From contig NZ_VILB01000018.1 of NCBI RefSeq assembly GCF_009712035.1, forward strand, positions 1 to 50,258: a stretch of DNA of 50,258 bases, given 5' to 3'. Shown here one piece after another: positions 44,078 through 50,258 of the stretch (positions are counted from its first letter, which is position 1; every line of letters begins with the position of its first letter). The position numbers were made by a program, and so were the translations under genes. The stretch comes from Anabaena sp. UHCC 0187. Its GTDB lineage: Bacteria > Cyanobacteriota > Cyanobacteriia > Cyanobacteriales > Nostocaceae. The notes beneath the pieces are model-generated. The model worked only from the letters and a program-made list of their open reading frames with translations, had not been told where the DNA came from and ran no database searches.

Positions 44078-44124
44078 TGTTTCTTGAATTCCATCCTCAT
44101 GCACAAATAGAATGCCTTCCTTGA
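44077..44124 (+). pseudogene. ParE-like toxin remnant (15 codons)
   Basis: The ATG overlaps the antitoxin stop, as in intact antitoxin-toxin pairs. MFLEFHPHAQIE reads like the typical start of a ParE toxin (MxLEFHPxVQxE). A TGA follows at 44122-44124, and no further homology is visible. The toxin has evidently been deleted or shifted out of frame. Confidence 0.55.
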
Positions 44125-44168
44125 GAATAGCGCACTATAATCTAAATAGTCTTTTATCATTTATTTAT

Positions 44169-44393
44169 ATGACATTGACAGAAATATTGCCATCACTCCA
44201 AAAATTATCCCATCGAGAAAAAATCCAAGCCATTCAATTTTTAGCCATAGAATTAGCTAAAGAAGAACAAGATTCAGGTGTTATTGAAAATGGAAAAACC
44301 TATGAAGTTTGGTCACCTTATGATGCTTTCTCAGCAGAAAAAGTTTTAACCGATATGTTAGAACAACATTTATTACAAAAAGAAACAAAATAA
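44169..44393 (+). CDS. Small helical protein paired with an aspartic-protease-like gene
   Basis: From the ATG at 44169 this is 74 residues; an ATG at 44112 adds a hydrophobic leader with no support. Two helices (LTEILPSLQKLSHREKIQAI and the C-terminal EKVLTDMLEQHLL) flank a short acidic middle (VIENGKTYEVWSPYDA). Such small proteins precede DTGA-type proteins in several cyanobacteria as a two-gene cassette, and their antitoxin-like size has suggested a regulatory partner. The next gene starts nine bases on. No function is known. Confidence 0.65.
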   Translation: MTLTEILPSLQKLSHREKIQAIQFLAIELAKEEQDSGVIENGKTYEVWSPYDAFSAEKVLTDMLEQHLLQKETK

Positions 44394-44402
44394 AGCAATA
44401 AA

Positions 44403-44822
44403 ATGACATTGAAAAAACGCTTTAAATTTATCGAAAAATCAAACTCTTTAGGAGAAATTAGCTTCGTTCCCTATCTTCCTTTTAGCTTATCATCTCCAGA
44501 TAGTTCGATTTCAGTATCAGGATTATTAGACACAGGAGCAAGTGTCAATGTTTTACCCTATGAAATAGGATTACAACTAGGGCTAAATTGGGATAACTAT
44601 AATACATCTGTTACTCTGGCAGGTAATTTAGCCAATTTTCCCGCTAAAGGAGTTATTTTATCAGCCACAATTGATCCATTTGTACCTATTACCTTAGTTT
44701 TTGCTTGGACTCAAGCTAAAAATATACCTTTACTTTTAGGGAGAATCAATTTTTTTCAGGAGTTTGATGTGTGTTTTTATAGTTCTCAATTAGCTTTTGA
44801 ACTTGCACTTAAGTCTATATAA
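44403..44822 (+). CDS. Retropepsin-like (clan AA) aspartic protease homologue
   Basis: The 139 residues show the DTGA motif of retroviral-type aspartic proteases (LLDTGASVNVLPYEIGLQLG). The later hydrophobic-hydrophobic-Gly element is seen in LLLGRINFFQEFDV. A single domain of this size would function as a dimer. The gene follows the small helical protein by nine bases, so they form a unit. Bacterial members rarely have known substrates. The assignment rests on motif and fold order. Confidence 0.75.
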   Translation: MTLKKRFKFIEKSNSLGEISFVPYLPFSLSSPDSSISVSGLLDTGASVNVLPYEIGLQLGLNWDNYNTSVTLAGNLANFPAKGVILSATIDPFVPITLVFAWTQAKNIPLLLGRINFFQEFDVCFYSSQLAFELALKSI

Positions 44823-44972
44823 TTGGAAAGTTACACTGTAATCTCTCTTTGAATTTATGGCTGGAGAGGAATAGCGCGATCGCTAACTTATCATTTGCCT
44901 TTATTTTATTCCTTTGAAAAATCAGTTAAGATGATTTTGGTACAACCGCTCTAAATAATTGACTTCCCAAAT

Positions 44973-45977
44973 ATGACAACCAGCGCAACTATAAACAAAG
45001 TGGACTACCTCCGCATCAGTTTAATTGATCGCTGCAATTTCCGTTGTCAATACTGTATGCCAGCAGGTGCAGAACTTGATTATATCGTCAAGCAGCAATT
45101 ATTAACTGATGAGGAACTGCTTACCCTCATTCAAGAAGTATTTATCCCCGTTGGTTTTACCCGCTTTCGCTTAACCGGTGGTGAACCTTTACTCCGTCCT
45201 CATGTAGTTGATTTAGTCGCCAAAATTGCTCATCTTCCCCAAACCGAAGATTTAGCAATGACTACAAATGGGTTTTTACTCGCTCCTATCGCCCAAAATC
45301 TCTATAATGCAGGTTTAAAAAGAATTAATATTAGTTTAGACTCCCTAGATTCACATATATTTGAAGAAATTATCGGTAATCATGGACGTGGACGCTGGCA
45401 ACAAGTATGGCAAGGTATCCAGACCGCGTATAATGTGGGATTTGACCCGTTAAAATTAAATGTAGTCGTAATTCCTGGCGTTAATGACCATGAAATTTTA
45501 GATTTAGCAGCTTTAACCATTGATAAACAATGGCACGTTAGATTTATTGAATTTATGCCCATTGGTAACGGAGACTTATTTGGCGATCGCGGTTGGATAT
45601 CTTCCGCAGATTTGCGTCAATCAATCCGGCATCGTTGGGGCTTGACAGAATCTCAAATTCGTGGTAATGGACCGGCTGATGTATTTCAAATTCCTGGGGC
45701 TAAAGGCACAATAGGATTTATTAGCCAAATGTCAGAATGTTTTTGCGATCGCTGTAACCGGATGCGTCTGAGTGCCGACGGTTGGCTACGTCCCTGCTTA
45801 TTAAACGAAACAGGTCAAATTGACTTAAAAACCGCATTACGTGCAGGTATTAGCACCACCGAATTACAAGAACAAGTCAGACGAATTTTAAATATCAAAT
45901 CAGAAATAAACTTTAAACAACGCGACTCTGGTACTGTCGGCACTTATACCCGTACCATGTCGCAAATTGGCGGTTAG
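44973..45977 (+). CDS. moaA: GTP 3',8-cyclase MoaA
   Basis: This 334-residue radical SAM enzyme makes the first molybdopterin intermediate from GTP. The N-terminal cluster motif is CNFRCQYC (Cys21, 25, 28). The second iron-sulfur cluster near the C-terminus is in [10 protein letters not shown], with a third Cys in LRPCLL. The TGGEPLLR and MTTNG segments are also present. The C-terminus ends in [15 protein letters not shown], without the GG tail residues always required by MoaA being lost. It converges with rpsD across a 60-base gap. Confidence 0.96.
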   Translation: MTTSATINKVDYLRISLIDRCNFRCQYCMPAGAELDYIVKQQLLTDEELLTLIQEVFIPVGFTRFRLTGGEPLLRPHVVDLVAKIAHLPQTEDLAMTTNGFLLAPIAQNLYNAGLKRINISLDSLDSHIFEEIIGNHGRGRWQQVWQGIQTAYNVGFDPLKLNVVVIPGVNDHEILDLAALTIDKQWHVRFIEFMPIGNGDLFGDRGWISSADLRQSIRHRWGLTESQIRGNGPADVFQIPGAKGTIGFISQMSECFCDRCNRMRLSADGWLRPCLLNETGQIDLKTALRAGISTTELQEQVRRILNIKSEINFKQRDSGTVGTYTRTMSQIGG

Positions 45978-46037
45978 TCATTAGTCAGTTGTTCGTTGTT
46001 TAATAACCACTAACTACTGACCACTGACCATTGACTA

Positions 46038-46646
46038 CTACGCTTGACGTGAGTAGTATTCCACCACAAGTAGTTCATTAACTTGTAGAGCTACCCATTC
46101 CCGTTCAATCACACTATTGACCTTACCAGACAACTTAGTTTTATCAAACTCTAGATGACTAGGCAGGTTAGCTAAACCGGGATATTGCAAGTTAGCTTCC
46201 ACCAACTTCTTAGAAACTTCTCTGTTTCTCACAGCGACTTCTTCACCAGGACGGCACTGATAGCTGGCAATATCTACTGGTTTGCCATTCACAGTGACGT
46301 GACCGTGATTCACCAATTGACGGGCGGCTGGAATTGTGGGAGCCATACCCATGCGGAAAACGGTATTATCCAGGCGCATTTCTAACAATTGCAGCAACAC
46401 CTGTCCGGTAGAACCAGCTACTCGTCTAGCTTTACGGACATAACGAAGCATTTGTTTTTCAGTTAAACCGTAGTTCATGCGGAGTTTTTGCTTTTCCTCT
46501 AAACGGATAGCATACTCAGAGCGCTTTTTACGGTTTTGACCATGTTGTCCGGGGGGATAAGCACGTCTAGCACTCTTCCGAGTTAAGCCTGGTAATTCGC
46601 CTAAACGACGGACAATTCTGAGGCGGGGTCCTCTATATCGGGACAT
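46038..46646 (-). CDS. rpsD: 30S ribosomal protein S4
   Basis: This 202-residue primary 16S rRNA-binding protein nucleates assembly of the small subunit. It starts [20 protein letters not shown], lacks the zinc-type Cys cluster of some S4 forms, and carries the S4 RNA-binding domain ([28 protein letters not shown]). The length and C-terminal VVEYYSRQA are typical of cyanobacteria. It stands alone rather than in a ribosomal operon. An AAGGAAA element precedes the ATG. Confidence 0.97.
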   Translation of the reverse strand: MSRYRGPRLRIVRRLGELPGLTRKSARRAYPPGQHGQNRKKRSEYAIRLEEKQKLRMNYGLTEKQMLRYVRKARRVAGSTGQVLLQLLEMRLDNTVFRMGMAPTIPAARQLVNHGHVTVNGKPVDIASYQCRPGEEVAVRNREVSKKLVEANLQYPGLANLPSHLEFDKTKLSGKVNSVIEREWVALQVNELLVVEYYSRQA

Positions 46647-46741
46647 GAGTTTCCTTAATTTAATCCTTCTAAAATTTTATTCAGACCTACCATTATGGCA
46701 TAGTTCCCAAAAGCATAGACATTTTATAGCTAAATTGCCTT

Positions 46742-46891
46742 TTATTTACCGCTAATATTCAGAGAAATCAATCCGTTGAATTCACCAATTTTCGGTGGAT
46801 TTATGGTGATTGCACCGACATTCCTTGATGGTAGAAGATTGGGACTAAATTCTACGGTAGCATAACCTTGGTTGAATCGAAAACGGTTATG
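46742..46891 (-). pseudogene. Possible C-terminal remnant of a lost gene
   Basis: On the minus strand 49 codons without a start read into a protein-like sequence (RFNQGYATVEFSPN, then NVGAITINPPKIGEFNG) ending at TAA 46742-46744. The frame is closed by a stop at 46892-46894. It could be the tail of a deleted gene or chance open sequence. There is no start codon and no family is recognised. Confidence 0.25.
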
Positions 46892-46908
46892 TTAAAAAGC
46901 GAAAAAAA

Positions 46909-47448
46909 ATGAGTAACCTTGGGAACAAACAAACCAATTATGCCTTCAGGGCATTTACAGCATCATTTATAACCATAGGTGGATTAATAACCAGTAGTTT
47001 ACCTACTCTGGCTGTTACCGATTCCTATGGGAATGACTATCGGGTTTGTGCTGCTCAACTATTAAGCGTGGGAGTCACAGCTAAATCGGCATCTCAAAGT
47101 TGTGCCACTGCACTTCGACCACGAGAGTTATCCTCATGTGTAGCAAAAATTCATAAGCTTACACAAATCACACCTGTGGATGCCCTTTATTCCTGTCAGC
47201 AGGCTCGTCGTCCACAGGATCTAGCAACCTGTGTAGTTAGCATTAGTAAGAGTAATCAGGGTTCAGAAAATTCAGCTACTTTAACATCCTGTGGTCGCAG
47301 TTTGTTACCAGTAACTTTTGCTGAATGCGTAGTTGGTTTACGTCGAGAAATTGATTTAAGTCCTACTCAGGCATTAAATACTTGTATTGATGCCAGTGAG
47401 GGATCTAGCGGTTTTGGCGGGGTGTCTACAAAGCCATTGGGTTTGTAA
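46909..47448 (+). CDS. Exported cysteine-repeat protein, function unknown
   Basis: This 179-residue protein has an N-terminal signal (AFTASFITIGGLITSSLPTLA, cleavage near AVTDS) and a mature part with eight Cys. A unit of about 18 residues recurs three times: SCATALRPRELSSCVAKI, SCQQARRPQDLATCVVSI and SCGRSLLPVTFAECVVGL. Each has the pattern SC-x5-P-x3-C-V. The paired Cys could form disulfides in the periplasm. No family was recognised. It converges with hetR, with a hairpin (47509-47535) between. Confidence 0.65.
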   Translation: MSNLGNKQTNYAFRAFTASFITIGGLITSSLPTLAVTDSYGNDYRVCAAQLLSVGVTAKSASQSCATALRPRELSSCVAKIHKLTQITPVDALYSCQQARRPQDLATCVVSISKSNQGSENSATLTSCGRSLLPVTFAECVVGLRREIDLSPTQALNTCIDASEGSSGFGGVSTKPLGL

Positions 47449-47508
47449 CCCCAACTTGAAGACTTTCGCTTTGTCCATCAACTCCCATGAGTAAATAGAT
47501 TCATAACT

Positions 47509-47535
47509 GTAGGGTTGGTAAATATGCCACCCTAC
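47509..47535. terminator. Hairpin between the convergent Cys-repeat gene and hetR
   Basis: GTAGGGT (47509-47515) pairs with ACCCTAC (47529-47535) over a 13-base loop. AT-rich sequence lies on both sides (ATAAAAATTGTG to the right). It may terminate transcription in both directions. Confidence 0.5.
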
Positions 47536-47556
47536 CCAACATAAAAATTGTGTTTT

Positions 47557-48459
<903 letters not shown>

Positions 48460-48810
48460 CTACAGACAGATAAATGGCTCGTTTACAAGTGTGATATTCA
48501 AATCAAACTACGAATTATACACCCAGTTGGATACAAATATTTTAAATCTAAACCTAAAATTACTGGTTGACTCGGAAATTTTTAGGTGGTAAATGTTTGG
48601 GGCGTAAATTGGTAATTTCTCGCGTCTGACCAACTAACCCCTCCCCCTGGTATGACTAGAAAACTTTAGGTATCCAGGGTGTTGGGATGCAGGGATATAG
48701 AGAAGGACGTAAGAAACTAAAATGATTTGTGTTTTGTATCTAAGAGACCATTATAACTTTCTATTGCTGAAATATCTATACATTTTTAAAAAATTTTTCC
48801 ATGAATTTGT

Positions 48811-48816
48811 TCCGGA
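48811..48816 (-). promoter_or_regulatory. TCCGGA (DIF+-type) box upstream of hetR
   Basis: The palindromic TCCGGA occurs 355 bases upstream of the hetR ATG. Known hetR genes have several start sites, one of them HetR-dependent, a few hundred bases upstream. The box fits such a promoter for HetR autoregulation. No convincing -10 hexamer was located at the right spacing. The rest of 48457-48940 shows no gene; AACCCCTC at 48636-48643 resembles half of the HetR-binding palindrome described at hetP. Confidence 0.35.
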
Positions 48817-48940
48817 TCTAGCAAAAGTCAAGAGTGACAAGTAAAACACCGATGTGGATGCAGTTTTCCGATCAGTATGATCAATTGATGTCCTAACTGC
48901 GTTATTTACTAGTACACAACGGCGTAAGTCAATCAACCAT

Positions 48941-48987
48941 TAAAAATTTGACAAAAGCTTGTGTAATCTGCTTTTGTCAAATTTTTA
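48941..48987 (-). terminator. Long perfect hairpin, terminator of the DMT gene
   Basis: TAAAAATTTGACAAAAGC (48941-48958) and GCTTTTGTCAAATTTTTA (48970-48987) form a perfect 18-bp stem with an 11-base loop. On the minus strand it ends in a T-run. The stop codon of the DMT gene (48985-48987) lies within the stem. Confidence 0.8.
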
Positions 48988-50258
48988 ATTCCGCACTGCG
49001 GTACTAGGTTGTGGCTGATTGGGTGTTTTTCTCCAGCTAATACTTGCTGCACCAGCCGTAACCAAGATAACTCCTATCACTTGGACAATATTTAGGGATT
49101 CTTGCAGCATTAAACCAGCAAAAATTACGGTTAAAATTGGGACTGTAGCTCCAACTAAAGATGAAACAGGAGAGCCTAGTTTACGAATGCCAAAATTATT
49201 AAATAAGTAACCGCACAAAGTCAAAACGCCTAATATAAAAGCACTTAACACCAATTCCAGGATATTAGAAGAGCTAATTGCTAAACTTAAATTACTGGGT
49301 AAAGGAATTATTAAGCAGATAAAACTTAATAACAACATGGTAGTGAAATTAATTAAAGTCAAAGATACGGGATGTAGTTTGAGTTTAGTAGCGCATATCC
49401 TCGTCAGAATCACATAAATTGCAAATGCTATCCCAGACAGAATAGCTGTGGTGCTTCCTAAGGAAGTATTATTCACCCCTACAGACTGACTACCTAAAAC
49501 TAATAATTCACCGCAAAAAATTGCCGCCATTGCACCCGTAACGAATAACTTAGGACGTTCCTGAAATAGAAACCACGACAGGAACACACTCATAACCGGA
49601 TAGATAAAGAAAAGGGCGATCGCCATTCCTGTTGTTACTTCACCAATAGCAACGTAAATAAATACCTGGGACAAAAATAACAAACAACCGCTGATGACTG
49701 ATAAAAATAAAGCCTGTTTGGTTTTTTTCTGGCTAGGAGTTGCATTTGCCCGTAACGAAGCCAATAAATTTTCTAGTTCTTGCCAAATAGGGGGATGTAA
49801 TATAGGTGATAAAAGTAACATTAATGGTACAACCACTAATAAACGTAGCATTAAAATTAAGAAAATATTACCCAATGTAGGTAAAATCAACTGCTGTGTT
49901 TGCAATCCTGCCAAGGAATTAGAACCTGTATAGAAAATCGCTTTAATAGCAACATTGTAAAGGGATGAAACCACCGCAGACAGAAAAATCAACAGGAAAC
50001 CTATCTGCAACTCTGACCAGTTAGGAGATGTGCGGGATCTTTGTTGTCTGGGTGTTATTGGTTGCCTAGGAGTTGTTGGTTCTTTGGGTATTGTTTGTTG
50101 TTTGGGAGTTGTTTGTTGTTTGGGAGTTGCTTCCCGTCTTAATTTGGGCGATGGAGATCGTCCTGTTGATAAATTAGGAGTTAAAACTGAACGTGGTTCA
50201 GGTGTTGTCTCTCCTAAAGATGGTGCGGATAGTACGTTAGAACTAAGAACCGCACTAA
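48985..50258 (-). CDS. DMT-superfamily (EamA) transporter with repeat-rich N-terminus, partial
   Basis: The membrane part, beginning near 50010 (LQIGFLLIFLSAVVSSLYNV), is 341 residues with about ten transmembrane helices and two EamA halves (GVTTGMAIALFFIYPVMSV-like end; second half VSSLVGATVPILTVIFAGL). It exports or imports small metabolites, and the substrate is unknown. A TTG at 50008-50010 could start it. The frame stays open, without any ATG/GTG/TTG, to the window edge and encodes a Pro/Thr/Lys/Gln-rich stretch with hexapeptide units TPKQQT. The true start is therefore probably beyond the window. Confidence 0.75.
   Translation of the reverse strand, partial: SAVLSSNVLSAPSLGETTPEPRSVLTPNLSTGRSPSPKLRREATPKQQTTPKQQTIPKEPTTPRQPITPRQQRSRTSPNWSELQIGFLLIFLSAVVSSLYNVAIKAIFYTGSNSLAGLQTQQLILPTLGNIFLILMLRLLVVVPLMLLLSPILHPPIWQELENLLASLRANATPSQKKTKQALFLSVISGCLLFLSQVFIYVAIGEVTTGMAIALFFIYPVMSVFLSWFLFQERPKLFVTGAMAAIFCGELLVLGSQSVGVNNTSLGSTTAILSGIAFAIYVILTRICATKLKLHPVSLTLINFTTMLLLSFICLIIPLPSNLSLAISSSNILELVLSAFILGVLTLCGYLFNNFGIRKLGSPVSSLVGATVPILTVIFAGLMLQESLNIVQVIGVILVTAGAASISWRKTPNQPQPSTAVRN

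Overview
The window comes from a filamentous, heterocyst-forming cyanobacterium of the Nostocales. It carries two dedicated heterocyst-development genes: hetF (777-3338) and hetR (47557-48456, minus strand, the full 299 residues of the family). A short array resembling the heterocyst-specific small RNA NsiR1 lies just upstream of hetF. Base composition is AT-rich. The octamer GCGATCGC (HIP1), typical of cyanobacteria, recurs about 20 times, and heptanucleotide tandem repeats of the kind known from this group are present.

Layout. 1-776: NsiR1-like repeats with TCCGGA (DIF+-type) boxes. 777-3811: hetF, then glnB (PII) with a candidate NtcA site. 3927-9664: housekeeping and conserved cyanobacterial genes (alpha/beta hydrolase and HugZ pair, an HCF173-like SDR-CIA30 fusion, a GFA protein, a CAAD/CurT-like thylakoid protein, an Uma2 nuclease). 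9872-15187: hemC, glgA and aroC, with a doubly broken nuclease-like pseudogene at 13109-13920. 15326-22221: a triple-repeat TPR protein, a REC-GAF-GGDEF diguanylate cyclase, msrB, a class II amidotransferase and a PatA-like regulator. 22777-27361: sulfate uptake (truncated sbpA copy, intact sbpA, cysT, cysW, NIL protein). 27455-30434: a minus-strand cluster of five stress-type genes (CsbD, BON lipoprotein, glycine-zipper protein, CsbD, PRC/DUF2382 of the YsnF/AvaK type). 31110-38912: heptamer repeats, an ABC exporter, a HupE protein, surE, hicBA, an unusual subtilase, rpe. 39160-43575: a second, specialised Hsp70 operon. 43853-46646: toxin-antitoxin remnants, an aspartic-protease-like pair, moaA, rpsD. 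46909-50258: a cysteine-repeat exported protein, hetR, and a DMT transporter running off the right edge.

The most notable system is the Hsp70 operon at 39433-43575. It encodes a membrane-anchored GrpE-like exchange factor, a short DnaK homologue, and a J-domain/TPR/CFI-box protein in which the canonical HPD tripeptide is replaced by SPE. A 42-residue membrane peptide may lead the operon. It looks like a self-contained, probably membrane-tethered chaperone machine distinct from the housekeeping DnaK set.

Genes act together in several places. HetF, HetR, the NsiR1-like repeats and PII belong to nitrogen sensing and heterocyst patterning. SbpA-CysT-CysW form a sulfate permease whose CysA ATPase is not in the window. 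The stress cluster is plausibly linked to desiccation, osmotic or akinete physiology. Decay is visible at four places: the nuclease-like pseudogene, the half sbpA, the ParE-like toxin remnant and a possible gene tail at 46742-46891. No rRNA, tRNA, CRISPR array or complete insertion sequence was recognised.
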